Assembly (NCBI GenBank): GCA_023525975.1 | Contig: CM042025.1 | Location: 3,425,001 to 3,489,000, forward strand | Origin: Smallanthus sonchifolius | Lineage: Eukaryota > Streptophyta > Magnoliopsida > Asterales > Asteraceae | Direction of reading: 5' to 3' | Length of the DNA stretch: 64,000 bases | Translations under genes and position numbers: made by a program | Notes under the pieces: generated by a model | Told to the model about the DNA's origin: nothing | Seen by the model: only the letters and a program-made list of their open reading frames with translations | Databases searched by the model: none | Shown here: in pieces, positions 29,603 through 42,225 of the stretch | How positions within the stretch are numbered: position 1 is the first letter of the stretch | Layout: each line of letters starts with the position of its first letter

Positions 29603-31798
29603 TTAATTTTCGCCGTCATTCTCGGAGTTACTAGTCGATCCTCTTAGTCTATCATCTTCGGCGAGTTCTTCATTTGTAAGTGGGCTCGCCAATCCTTGGT
29701 TGACCTCAGATTCGTGTATGAATTCTTCAACTTCAATTTCGTCTTCAAGCGAACTCCTATCTTGTCTCCTATCTACCACATCCAAATGGTCTTTCAAGCA
29801 AATGCACATTTTCATTGCCGCGGGAGTGAGTCTAGTTCTTCGAATAGATAAAACCCTGCCACTAAGAGAAAAAACGGATTCCGAAGCTACCGTGGAAGCT
29901 TGGACGGTTAGTAAATCACGGGTCATGGCGAAAAGGACCGGAAAAGTAGATTCGTTTCCTTTCCACCAAGCCAAAATATCAAAGTCCTCAAAAACATCCG
30001 GACTCATAAATGATAAAAAGTTTGTTCCCGTATACCTTCCGAGTTCGCTACTCGGGGTGGACCCTCCAGCCCGTTTAGTAAATTCATTTCTCATTTCGTT
30101 ATACAAATTTAAGTTCACATTCCTCGAGCTGCTACTTGATGCGCCCGCGCCCATCGTATCATGTGGGGTTTGTGTTGTACCATATTTATGTAAATAAATA
30201 TCAAACAAATCTTGCAAACATTTGTTAAAATAAGTTTTTGTTACGGTTGAAAAGTGAATATCTTCGGCATTCAAATCCAAATCGTAAGTTATTTTATCAA
30301 TCAAGGTTTCAACACCGTAAACATTAATTGTAGGGTTTAATGCGGCGGCACAAGTTATAACCGGAGGCATTTCTTTAAAATATTTAACAAATTTTTCTTT
30401 CATCGGTTTTATCATTCTCGTAAAAAGAGTATTTTTATTTTCAAGTTCGGCTAATTTGTTACACATTAGAAATATTTGTTTAAGAGCCAAGTGACTTGTG
30501 GGGTAATAAACCCCGGATAAAAAAGTAGTGACGGTTTTGAAAACTTCAAGCAATTCGGTTATATTTTCAAGAATGTCCCAACTCGTAGACGGAAACTTTG
30601 AATTTTATGACGCGGTTTTGAGGAAAGCATATCATGAAAAATTGATAAAGTATCTTTTTATCGTATAGCACTATGAAACATTTTATAAGTTGAATTCCAT
30701 CTTGTTGGGAGGTCCCAATTGAGACCTAAGCAAATCAAACCCGTATCGTTACATAATCTAATATATTCATGGTATCTTTTTTTACTACTACTAAAAACGT
30801 CTTTAAGCATGACTCGAAATGCATTACTTAATTCAATAACGGGTTCAATCGCAAGCCCGTCTTGCACGGCTAAGTTGATGATGTGTGCAATACATCGACT
30901 ATGAAAAAAAGCGCCGTTGCAAATCGGATTATATTTTAATATTAATTTTTGAACCGCATTTGTATTATTTGAGGCATTATCAAAAGATATTGAAAATAAT
31001 TTATTTTGTAATTTAAAATCGGTTATCACACCATCTAAAATGTGAAATAAATTTTGACCCGTGTGAGGATATTCAAACATCTCAAACGCGATTGTACGTT
31101 TCATCATTTGCCACGTATTGGGATCAACCCAATGAGCGGTAACGCAAATATATGAGTCGGGAATACAATGTGGAGCCGACCAAATGTCGGTGGTTAAGTT
31201 CACACCGGTTTCCAATTTTTCAAAACTTAAAATTAATTCTTTTTTTGTTTTTTTTTCACATTTTTAGACAATCACGTCTAAGAGTACTACGACTTACTTG
31301 ATGATAACGTGGTTGAAGGGCTTCTTGAATCATCCTCGTCACGAGCGGGTTGTCGAAGTGGTTGAACGCCAAACCTCTTTGAATAACTAACTTCGCCATT
31401 CTATCTCGAACAATATTTGGATCGAAGTTTCAAATTCCACCCTCGCTTGTCATAGATGCTTGACCCTCACCCGGAATATTCTTCAAACTCGGGCACGATT
31501 TTTCCAGATGATTTTTTAGAGTAGAATTTGATTCCTTTTTAAAAAAACCACCACAATTTTTGCAACGAGCACGTTCCAACCCGTTAGACAGCTCACATAG
31601 ATCGTAGTTTGACCAAATTGCGGGATTCCTCGTTGTTGGTATGATTTTCACAACGCTAACTTCGTTAGAGGAAACACCAAAACTTGAATCTGCCATAGCG
31701 TTTTTTTGAGAGTTTTTTTGAGCGTTTTTTGAGCGTTTTTTTATAAACGAGAGTGTAGAGAGCGGGTTTGAGAAGTGTGATTTAACCAAAACACCCAC
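29603..31798 (-). pseudogene. hAT transposase, disrupted
   Basis: DNA-binding and strand-transfer enzyme of the hAT element. The first block (31798-31430) has a BED zinc finger (ARCKNCGGFFKKESNSTLKNHLEKSC). The middle block (31215-30658) is the RNase H-like catalytic part (LTTDIWSAPHCIPDSYICV, RCIAHIINLAVQDGL, PTRWNSTY). The last block (30553-29603) has the C-terminal hAT dimerisation domain (DILAWWKGNESTFPVL, LLTVQASTVASESVFS, LSGRVLSIRRTRLTP). Breaks: an in-frame TGA at 31430-31432 with the frame continuing as NFDPNIVRDRM; a one-base shift near an A run at about 31256-31265; and at least one stop or shift between 30658 and 30553. The gene has no plausible introns at these points, so the element is non-autonomous now. 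Confidence 0.85.
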
Positions 31799-32204
31799 TA
31801 CCTATTTATAATGTGTTTGTGTGTTAAAATGAGTGAAAAAAACGGTCAAAAAAGGCGTCTAATGGTCAAAAACGGCTATATAGCCGTTATCCCAACGGTT
31901 ATTTTTTGAAAATTAACGTTAAACCGGTTTGGCAAACCGGTTCCTCAAACCGGTTAAAAAAAACCGGTCTTAAATTATATCCATGTAAACCGGTTCAAAA
32001 CCGCCGGTTCAAACCAGTTTGAAACCGGTTCCACCAAAACCGGTTTTAAATCGGGTCGGGTTTCGGTTTGAAACCGGTTCAACTATTCCAAACCGGTTTT
32101 TTTGCCCACCTCTACCTGGCCCTAGCTCTTTCTTTAAGCGAAACCATGGCTTTGGTAAAGGATTAATTGATCCAGATTATAATCATTCCAATCAACAAGG
32201 CAAA

Positions 32205-32637
32205 TTACATAAGCATAGCAGGTAGACGGGCAACAAACTGCGCCGCCATCCCCTTCTTAATGGAAAACCCTAATTTACTAAAAACAAAGCCTCGCCCCTG
32301 AGGAGTCGTAAAGTTGCTGTGGACCACACGCTGAACTCTAGCCAAGAACCGAACCGCCTCCGGCGCCAAGGAGCCGAATGTGTCAAACGCCAGGGGGACA
32401 AAGGCATGCTGATTATCCTCACAAGCTTTCGCGTGCTTTTCCACCTTCTTTGACTCTGCTTTCATAACCGCTTGCCCCGCCACAAACCCATTTTCCCGCC
32501 ACCCAGCTAGGGGGGATACACCTGTGAGATCGACACAAGCATGTTTCCCGCCCTCCCAACCAAAAACTAGCACGTCCGCCGGGCGTAGGGTGGACCTCCC
32601 TTCCGCCGGGTCCGTAAGAAAATTAACTGGTGCCTAT
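32205..32637 (-). pseudogene. Fragment of a repeat-encoded protein (C-terminal part)
   Basis: The minus strand reads RPADVLVFGWEGGKHACVDLTGVSPL, then FVPLAFDTFGSLAPEAVRFLARVQRV and KKGMAAQFVARLP before a stop at 32205. I recall similar stretches in many plant genomes at the C-terminal end of repeat-derived proteins annotated as reverse-transcriptase-related. I cannot name the family with confidence. It is open from about 32637 with no ATG at a natural start, so it is a 5'-truncated piece. Confidence 0.45.
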
Positions 32638-33242
32638 TAATTGATTAAAATAGTAAAATACTTTAATTATTTTATTATTAGTTATATTAATATACAACGA
32701 AATTACAGCAACGTACTTTCAAGTTTTTATTACACAGTAAAACACTTTTTATTACTCACTGCGTTTTCTATGGTTGATAAAAAAAAAATATATTATTATC
32801 ATTAACAAATCAGGTAAATTATCTTTTTTTTTTATGTTCTTTATTTTATTTTTTAGAATGACTCCTAATCTACTTCTATTAAGTATTAACCACCTCCTAC
32901 ACAGTAACACTCTTCACGTCTTGAATAGAGGGGAGACACCTTACCATCAGGATATCAGTTACATACTGAACCTTATAAAAAAACCAAGATAACCCAGATG
33001 CTAATTGCTTAATAGTTAATAATAAAACATCCATCGCTCTGAGCTTTACAAATAGTTGGACCAGCATGTTGTCATGTTGTATTTCATCTTGCTGTCAGTA
33101 TATTCGTCACAAATAATAAAAGAACAAATGTTGTTACTTCACCTTCATATATAAAGTCTACTAGTTCAGTGAAACAAAACTACTAAATAGCTTTCATTTG
33201 CAGATCTTTCTTCACATAATCCGTAAGGCGAAAACCGAGATT
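32638..33242. promoter_or_regulatory. Upstream region of ERD6-like copy 2
   Basis: AT-rich. A TATA-like CATATATAAAG lies at about 33147. TTGCAG (33199-33204) could be a 5'UTR intron acceptor before the ATG at 33243. No other feature is recognised. Confidence 0.4.
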
Positions 33243-33417
33243 ATGGCACAAGACGAGATACAAACTCCACTTGTAGCTCAAACCATTGATGAAAAACCTG
33301 AAAGCAACAAACCGAGCAACTTCATGGTTTATCTCACCACATTTGTCGACGTGTGTGGTTCTTTCGCCTTTGGATCGTGTGTAAGTTTTAAAATCCACTA
33401 ATATATACTAAAACTGT

Positions 33418-34272
33418 CACTGATGGAAAAATCCGCCGGTGAAGGTCCGTGTGGAAACTGGGCGTGGGAACCGTTGACGGTGATCAGTGGGTAATCCGTC
33501 CGTAATTACTAACAAATTTTCCAACAACAATTAAAATATTAATTTTTCTTTTTGTTTCGTTGGTAATCACTGATGGATTTCCGATTACAATTAAAAATTA
33601 AATTTTCTTTTTCTTTTTGGGATCGTGGGATTCGTCGGTAACCACCGATGAATTTTCCAACGAAAATTAAAAAAAATATTTTTCTTTTTCGTTTTGGGAT
33701 TTTGTGGGATCTGTCAGTAATCATTGATGGGTTTTTTGATCACACTTAAATTTTTTTTTTTTGGGATCTGGTGGTATCCTTTGATAATCACCGACGGATT
33801 TTTCTTTAGTGAATTTCCTTTAATGAAAGTTTGCTTTCTAGTAGTGCAATCAACTAATCACTCATGGATGGAAAAATCCGTCGGTGAAGGTCAGTGTGGA
33901 AACTGGGCTTGGGAATCGTCGACATCGATCAGTGGGTAATCCGTCGGTAATTACTGACAGATTTTTCGACAACAATTAAAATATTAATTTTTCCTTTTCG
34001 TTCTGATTACAATTAAATATTAATTTTTCTTTTTCTTCTTGGGACCGTGGGATTCGTCGGTAATCACCAATAGATTTTCCGATGACAATTAAAAAATTTA
34101 TTTTTCTTTTTTCGTTTTAGGATTTTATGGGATCAATTGGTAATTACTGATGACAATTAAAAATTAATATTTACTTTTCTTTTTGGGATCTAGTGGTATC
34201 CTTCGATAATCACTGACATATTTTTCTTCACTGAATTTCCGTCAATGAAAGTTTGCTTTCTAGTAGTGCAAT
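33418..34272. mobile_element. CACTA-like terminal repeats in intron 1, tandem pair
   Basis: Two related units (about 33418-33848 and 33864-34272) both begin with a CACTGATGGAAAAATCC-like block and end in GAAAGTTTGCTTTCTAGTAGTG. The reverse of that end, CACTACTAGAAAGC, resembles a CACTA-superfamily terminus. The interior has repeated TCGGTAATCACCGATGG-type motifs, as subterminal repeats do. No transposase is present. Confidence 0.55.
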
Positions 34273-34764
34273 TACTATTGGTGTTTTGTTTACTAGGAGG
34301 GTTACTCGTCGCCTACTCAATCGTCCATCACGCAAGATCTAAATCTGTCGCTAGCCGAGGTTAGTGCTAATTTCAGCCCAAAGCGAGCACGGTCCGAACA
34401 TTATAGTCTTATAGAGTTCAAATTTATATGACCCTTTTAATCTCAATCTTGACATTTGGTGCTATGATCGGGGCAATCACAAGTGGACCAATTGCTGATT
34501 TTGTTGGTCGCAAAGGGGTAAGTAGTAGGTTCGATCTTTTAAGGTAGTTTGGTGAGTTGACAATTTTGACTCGTTGATGCGTTGATTAAGATAATGGGAC
34601 CTTTGATATAGTCAAAGAGGTCCATAGTGCATATTTAGTTTATAACTTTTTTAAATTATTTTATTAAAAATAGATTATTATTGATGTATTATAATTTTTG
34701 ATCATATTTACAAATTAATCAGGATAATTACGCAAAATAGCAACACGATTCCACCATCACCGAT

Positions 34765-35334
34765 CAGTGTTTTTAAAATCGAACAGGACCGGGAACCAGA
34801 CACATAACCGGTCCGGTTGTGTGTAGTTGAACCGATTTAATTTGAACCGACCGGTTACCGGTTGGACCGGTGAACCGGACCAGGGGTCGGACCGGATTTC
34901 AATTTTTTATTTTTTTGTTTAAAGTCTCATTTTCTGATTAATTTAGTATTCCATGTTGCATATTTTATTTATTTAAACTATTTAGTATTTACATCAAAAC
35001 CGGTCCGGTTGTGTGTAGTTGAACCGATTTCATTTGAATCGACCGGTTACCGGTTGGACCGGTGAACCGGACCAGGGGTCGGACCGGATTTCAATTTTTT
35101 ATTTTTTTGTTTAAAGTCTCATTTTCTGATTAATTTAGTATTCCAAGTTGCATATTTTATTTATTTAGTATTTACATCAAAACAAAAAATGTTTTATATT
35201 TTGTATTTATATACATAGTTTTAATTTTTATATTATTTATGATGTCATTCGGTTCTTAAATCCGGTCCAACCGGTTCGACCAGTGAATCTCTAAGGCGGC
35301 CAGTTCGCTGTCCGGTCTGGTTCTGAAAACACTG
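34765..35334. mobile_element. hAT MITE with internal duplication in intron 3
   Basis: Ends CAGTGTTTTTAAAA and TTCTGAAAACACTG are typical hAT terminal repeats. The flanks TCACCGAT (34757-34764) and TTACCAAT (35335-35342) match at 6 of 8 positions, an aged target duplication. A block of about 190 bp starting AACCGGTCCGGTTGTGTGTA is repeated in tandem (from about 34807 and 34998). Confidence 0.75.
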
Positions 35335-36044
35335 TTACCAATAATAAGGGAGATTAAAAAAAACCACCAACAATTTAATTTTCACCAGCGCTTCAATGAC
35401 AATATTTTTACCAACCATATATGGTAACATACTTCCATTTTCACCAAGCATCTTGTATTTCATCAAGTCTGAGTTGATCAAATACATTTTGAAGAGATGA
35501 AATAACTTATCTATCATGTATCTATAGTATTATACGTATGTATGTATGTATATGTGGTTATGAGTGCATATATGATGATGCATGGGTCATTAACTTAGAA
35601 TGTGACCAGGCGTTGAGGATATCAAGTTTCTTTTGTTCGGCTGGATGGCTAGCGATTTACTTTGCAAAGGTATGTAAGTTAATTCGTGTTATTATTAGGT
35701 TAAATAAAAGAGATTAACTTTTATATATATGCTTATGGTAGGGTCTTGTGGAGCTAGATATGGGAAGACTAGCAACCGGATACGGGATGGGAGTGTTTTC
35801 ATATGTTGTACCCGTGTTCATAGCGGAAATTGCTCCAAAAACCCTACGAGGCTCGTTGACGGCAGCGAATCAGGTTACGCTCTATATACAACACATGTTA
35901 AAATTCATATATAACATGTATGAATTGTGTTGACGTGTTAAAATTACAATATGTATATACGTATGCAGCTTATGATATGTGCCGCTGTGTCGCTTTCTTT
36001 CGTGATCGGGACGATGATACCATGGAGGATCTTGGCGTTGATAG

Positions 36045-37318
36045 GTAACTTTTTTTTATTAACTATGAGAACCCGTTACCCACGGGACCCTGCAAATATG
36101 TACCGTTCTAACTAACATGATTAGGTAAGTCGCAACTTGCGTTAGGTAGCTGAACTTTAAAGGTTATGACAAGAAATCAGTGAAAGTATGATTCAAAACT
36201 GAGATCTCTGCTATAAAAAAATTAGATACTTACCATTACATCACCCCTTAAAACTTCCATATGCAACTTATAGTTGAAACACACTTACCATTACGCCTCA
36301 CCATAAAACTTTCCATATGAAAATTATAGATACTGAGATCTTAGTTTATTTTAAACATATTGGAAATATTAATTTAATACACTCGATTTTGAATAAGAAC
36401 ACTTTAAAAAAAATTATGCCGGCATATTCACAAAAAGAAAAAATAGCCAAAAGCAACGGCGAAATCCAATTTTATTTACAAGGTAACGAAGGAAAGCTAT
36501 CATTGAAAAATAAAATTACTAGAAAATGAAACATGTTAAAAGCGTAGACTATATATATTATAAGGGCCGGAAATGAAATAATACACGCACTTCACGGCGG
36601 GAGCGTGGTTGTTTTTTCCGCGCATTACGCGGCAGGATTATGTCGTTTTCGGTTCCGCTCGTCGAAAACCATAAAAGCAACCACCGAAATCGGTTACGAT
36701 AATACTAAAACACCGGCAACATAAGCGGTTGCGTTTGTAACGGCTACGCAGCGTCAACACCTCTCACTACAGCATTGGATAAAAAAAACCATAATCGATT
36801 TTCATTACGAATCCGTTTAAAAAAAATTTACCTGAAAGTTAACAAAAAAAACTAAAATAAGCCGCACATGCCTTTTTTTAAGTTAACAAACGAAATGTAG
36901 TATAAGATAATGATATTAATAGAAAATGAAACATGCTAGAAGCGTATATTATTTATAGTTGAAGAGTTGAAAACAAAAATTCGTAAAAGGAAAAAAAAAG
37001 AAGAAAAAAAAGAGGCCACACGTGGACCACTAAACGGAAAGAAGTATACATCCAGATTTGTTTTAGTAAAGGGCAAGTAATGAGTTGCAACGTTACAAGT
37101 ATTTAAATACACATCACATGATTTTAACTTATGTTGTATTTAGCTACTTTTAAATTTTACTTGTTTCACCCTTTAAAAATTATAACTTAAATTCATCTAT
37201 ATATATTTTTTTATATATAAATGGGTAGAAACGGCCAACTCTACACACAAAGCATTTGATCGTGATTCGGTTACTATTTAAACCTTGAATAGTGACGAAA
37301 TTGAAATCGTGATTTCAG
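36045..37318. other. Large intron of ERD6-like copy 2
   Basis: AT-rich, with a GC-rich repeat-like stretch at about 36560-36790 (Helitron- or MITE-like, no clear ends). No independent gene is supported. Confidence 0.4.
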
Positions 37319-39405
37319 GAATGGTTCCGTGCATTGTTTTGGTGACCGGATTGTTCTTCGTACCGGAGTCCCCGAGATGGTTGGTAAGATATGCTTGTTT
37401 CCATCACGTGAGCGTGTAACGAGTCAAAGTGAATAACTTTGTAGTACATTTCAAAACAAGTCAAGCGGGATTGGGTTCACTATAAATTTTTTGTCTGGTT
37501 CCCTTATAAATAATCAATGTGATGTATACGAAGTAAAAAACTATATTATTATTATTAATATAAATCAAACTTTTTGAATAAAAGTGAAGTAAGGTATTAT
37601 GATGATTTTTCTCCTAATTCCATTTATCTGACTCGCTACATTTATACCTAAAACGTTTTATTTTAATTTATTCAACTCATTCATAAGTAATGGGGTCGAA
37701 ATTTCTACATCCAACATATAAAAAACGTGCAGGCTAAGACAGGGAACCAAAAAGAGTTCTGGGTTGCACTTAGGAAACTTTGAGGGAAAGATGTTGATAT
37801 ATCTTAAGAGGCCGATGAAATCCAGGTTCGAGTTTGACCATTACACGAATGATCATAAACTTTTACCGCACTTGAGCATGTGATCTCGGTTTCCCCCATC
37901 GGGTTGAACCCACAACCATACTACACCCTGAAATTACATGATTGTTTTTAGGATTACATAGAAACGCTAGAAAAGCTCCCAAAAACCAAACTATTGGATC
38001 TTTTCCAAAGAAGATACTCGAGATCTGTCATTGTAAGTACATCTTGTTACCAAATATCACTAAGAAGGCTTCAAATAATGATGTTTATGGTTTTTGTGGA
38101 TTGTGATGTGAAGATAGGAGTCGGGTTAATGGTTTGCCAACAATTTGGAGGAATCAACGGTATCTATTTCTACACGAGTAGCATATTCGAGTCTGCAGGT
38201 ATATACAACTACAACCATTGATAGATTCAAGTTGTCCTTCATGTAAGTGATAAAGTGACACCTTAGAAAAATATCACATTATTTCGTCCACATGAGAGAT
38301 ACTGAGATATAAGAAACGTCCCATCTAAAATACAACCAACGTGTTATGAGCTTTTTGGCCATGGACGAGTCAGTTAAACATGTTTGAGTGTGATAATCTA
38401 CGCGTTACTACAGATAGTCGTTACAGCGTTAAATGCACTTTTTCTAGACAAAGCCGGTAGAAAGCCACTTTTACTGGTAACAATAATACATCTAATAAAC
38501 AACACAACCCCATTTTATTTCCTATACTTATTACCGACGGCATTTAACGACATTTTGTAAGGTTTCGACGACGGGATTGGTTTTAGGATGTCTAACGACA
38601 ACACTTTCATTCTACTTGAAGGTAACAGTCCATTCGTTTATATAAATATTCATCTTTCTAATGCATGTTCTATTGTATAATATTATCTCATGCTATCAGA
38701 CTTATGAAATTGGACTCTCAGCAGTACCTACACTTGCAGTGATGGGCATATTGGTAATTTCACAAACCCAAACTATTAGATGTAGCCATATTGTCATGGA
38801 GTTACAAGACCAATCTGAAACTTTATGCTCCAAAAAGACTCTAAAATATTGTCATTACTAACTAAAGTTTTGTTGTCGCGTGTAGTTGTATATAGTCTCG
38901 TTTTCAGCTGGAATGGGAGCGATTCCGTGGGTTATAATGTCTGAGGTAATCTAAGACCGACACCGTTTTGTTTGATCTAAAGATTTTAACTCATCTCATA
39001 TGAGCGCTCTGTATTCAGGTGTTCCCGATCAACATAAAAGGTGCGGCCGGAAGTCTCGCGACTCTAGTAAACTGGTTTGGTGCATGGGCGATCTAGTTCA
39101 CTTTCAATTTTCTCTTGAGTTGGAGCTCATATGGTAAGATTACACTTACACATCATATGTATATATCGTGTAACAATAATCAAAGTATATTCATTTCCCT
39201 GGTGTCACATGACACCAGACTCTAGTTTACCGTGTATCTACGAAAGATTATTCCATCAGAAAATGATATGTTTTCTTGTGTGATTACAGGGACCTTCATC
39301 ATTTATGCTGCGATAAATGCATGTGCAATTGTGTTTGTGATGAAGATGGTACCTGAAACAAAAGGAAGAACACTAGAACAGATACAAGCCGCCATTAATG
39401 GCTAG

Positions 39406-41429
39406 AAACGATGCTAGACATAAATTGTTTTTAGGTCTTGTTTGACAATACTTTCGTTTCTTTTTATAGTTTTGCTTCATTTCAATTTTAGCTGGTAAGT
39501 TGTTGAATAGTCTTGACTTGTGGTTTTTATTTTGATTTAGTTTTCCCTAGTGTTTTTTAGGAAGATTCAAATAGAAAATCCATAAATTCAAATATTTTTT
39601 TATGGCTTGTCATTTTCAAGCGATGACGAATCAAGATTTGTTTTCTTTACTTGTGTCACCTTTTAAAAATGTCCTTTGAAACAATGTTAGTATCAGATAC
39701 AAATATAACATATAAAAACAAGTATCAGATACTATATAACACATATATGTTTTTTTACTGATGTCATGTGACACATGTAAAACTTATGTATATCTAGCCA
39801 TATTTTCAAGACAGTATATGATATGTTGGTTAAATCTCATCAACCATGAACCCTCAGATTTAAGTCTTTTTAAAAAATAATACTTATTGTAGGAAAGTGG
39901 GACACTATTTATTATAAAAATAATAATAAAATAAATAATGACGAAACTCTCGTCATTTGTGAGAAACACACTAGTATAACACCATGTACAAAACCGAATG
40001 GAAAAATAAACAAAATACAACTTATTTAACAAACTTGATTCTAACAAGTGTATTCGGCGAGTACTTCAATGAAACCTTCTTGAAGTATCATTGACTCGAG
40101 TCCTCAACATAATGAATCTTCAATTTTATCCTTGACTGCAACAATAAGTAAAGAAAGTTGTTGACGGTTGTGGTTGAGGCACGCATTCAATACGCTTCCC
40201 TTAAAGCAGATTTCTCGCCTGCTCTAAGACGAACACGTCTGTCTCTCAGGGTACAACAATCGGAACAATGTGTACTGCCGGAGATGGCTCACACGCTCGA
40301 GGTATCACCGGGTTAATGGTGTTTCGTGTTTATGGAAAAGTAAAAGATATGAAATTGGTGAATAAAGATTTAGAAAGTGCTCATCTCTAAATTTTCTTGG
40401 AACAAAAACCGTGAGAGTTCTCATCTCTACTTAGTTGCAACAATTTGCTGGTATCTCTCAATTTCTAATGTGTGATCTTTTGCACTCATTGTTAAAATGA
40501 ACCTAGATGTTCATTTTATATTCACATAAAATAAAAACCATAACTCTATATTTTTAATTTGTATTAACCACAACTAAACTAGTTTAATATGACATAAATT
40601 CATATTTTAGTTTATATTAACCACAAGTAAAGTAGCTAAACATGGATTTATGAGATAAACCAAAACCTCTATTTGATTCATGTCATGAATTATGAATCAA
40701 AAACAAAACATCCATTGCTTTATAATAAAGATTAATCAAGAAATTGCAACAATTTCCTACTACAATCACCAAAGTTTCATATTATTCATTCCAACTACTT
40801 TACTTCAAGCATCATATATCATTCATATTAACTCCGTTTTAAAGACATTTTGGTTCGTTACGAAGCACTCACATAATAGAACACAAACCTATAAAGAAAT
40901 AAGTATATTAACAACAATTACATATAGTTATTTCTATCAAAATTGAAAAAAAAAATTCATTTTCCCAATATTATGAAAAACTCTTTTTCACAAAATTTCC
41001 AACACTTGCCTTTTGATATAAAAAAATAAATAAAAAATAAAAAATAATGCACTCCTAAAATAATGGCTCAAAATAAGACGAATGAAGGAGCACGCCTATC
41101 ACATAAAAGGCTCAACAAAACATTTATACCTCCTGCAGATTATGTGGACCACAAAGGCATCAAATGGGCCTTTTTGGTTGGTAATCTTTCATTCCTTTGT
41201 ACTAGGATGAACAATAAGTTTTGAAGATTGTGTCAAGATCATAAATGTGTTTACTTTTGGATGTATTTTCAAGTAGACAAGAATTTACGTTTATAGAAAT
41301 TAAATATATGAAGTGGTTTCCATATCACTTTTATATTCGTGAAAGTTAGAAATGTGGTTGAAATTATAAACTTAACCATGCTTGTAGGTTTATAAAGTTT
41401 TCAAATCCTCAAATAAACGAAGTTTATAT
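39406..41429. other. Intergenic DNA downstream of ERD6-like copy 2
   Basis: Duplicate of 1276-3543 without the 251-bp insert. No gene is recognised. Confidence 0.6.
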
Positions 41430-41700
41430 GCCAATGAGTCATAGATTAACTGGTTTGGGAGGAGGTACCCTCATCACCTTCCAATATGGAGGTCATGAGT
41501 TCGAGTCTCACTTGATACAAAATATTATCAGGTGAGTCAGGGGTTTTACCACAATGGGCCTTCAGGTGGTGGGTTTCCCTTGGAATGATGGGCGGGCCGG
41601 GTCACAAGCGTTGTCTGCGTTCGCGGGCGTGGGTGGTCTTTCACCAATAGGTTTACCCGGGTGACGGGCATATAGTATTCGTTGGCCGTTCAAAAAAAAT
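41430..41700 (+). mobile_element. tRNA-derived SINE (copy 2)
   Basis: Same insertion as 3544-3814, with the same 11-bp target duplication GAAGTTTATAT at 41419-41429 and 41701-41711. Confidence 0.8.
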
Positions 41701-42225
41701 GAAGTTTATATTTACGTTTAGTATAAAATTTATTGAAACAAAGTTGTATCTAAAATATTTTTTTTTATTTCGTACTATTCAAAAATAGTTTATGTATGAT
41801 TTTACTTAGTTTTTAATAAAATTTATATAGAAGTGTAGATAAAAGAACTGAACAAAACTATATATTTAGGTTTTTTTATTAAATATTAAATATGACAAAT
41901 TATTAGAGAAAAACTAAACTACATATTTTAAATAAAAAAAAACAAAAATATTATCTCTTAATTTCGTGAGATAAGAACCCAAGGTAATAAACATCACTTT
42001 AATTTTAAGAAACTAAAAAAACTCCATTAGTTTGAAAAACACAATATTATTGAAAAATACTCATAAGAATTTCGTGTATTTAAAAAAATTCCAAGTACTC
42101 GAAAAAACAAAGTAAAAAGTGAGCTACATATTGTATTTTCGAAAAGAGACTATCAATTCATATGCAAAATTTGTTCATCTATTTCGTATCTACATATGTA
42201 AATTTTTGTTTGACTATAACATTAA

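Larger units (their letters stand above)
28991..32114 (-). mobile_element. Complete hAT DNA transposon, 3124 bp
   Basis: Ends TAGAGGTG...CACCTCTA lie inside a perfect 8-bp target duplication CCTGGCCC (28983-28990 and 32115-32122). The subterminal regions are filled with AACCGG repeats, the probable transposase binding sites. It carries a minus-strand transposase gene that is broken, and half of a family A MITE inserted at about 29338-29580. Confidence 0.92.
33243..39405 (+). pseudogene. ERD6-like sugar transporter, full-length pseudogene (copy 2)
   Basis: Exons: 33243-33380 (MAQDEIQTPLV), 34297-34359, about 34410-34517 (SGPIADFVGRKG), 35610-35669, 35742-35873 (GRLATGYGMGVFSYVVPVFIAE), 35969-36044, 37319-37383 (PESPRWL), 37733-37825, 37952-38032, 38114-38198 (QQFGGINGIYFYTS), 38395-38476 (damaged), 38562-38621, 38700-38753, 38886-38945, 39019-39133 and 39290-39405. 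This order and phase match the 12-helix MFS sugar carriers. It is dead: in-frame TGA 37781-37783 and TAA 37805-37807 in one exon, TAG 39094-39096 in another, and a 170-bp deletion at 38394/38395 that removes an acceptor and eight codons. No acceptor for exon 3 keeps the frame with a normal-length intron. The C-terminus (LEQIQAAING) is intact, unlike copy 1. Confidence 0.88.

Noticed and set aside
29700..30197. 165-codon plus-strand ORF
   Set aside because: Antisense to the hAT transposase dimerisation domain, which is clearly the coding strand.
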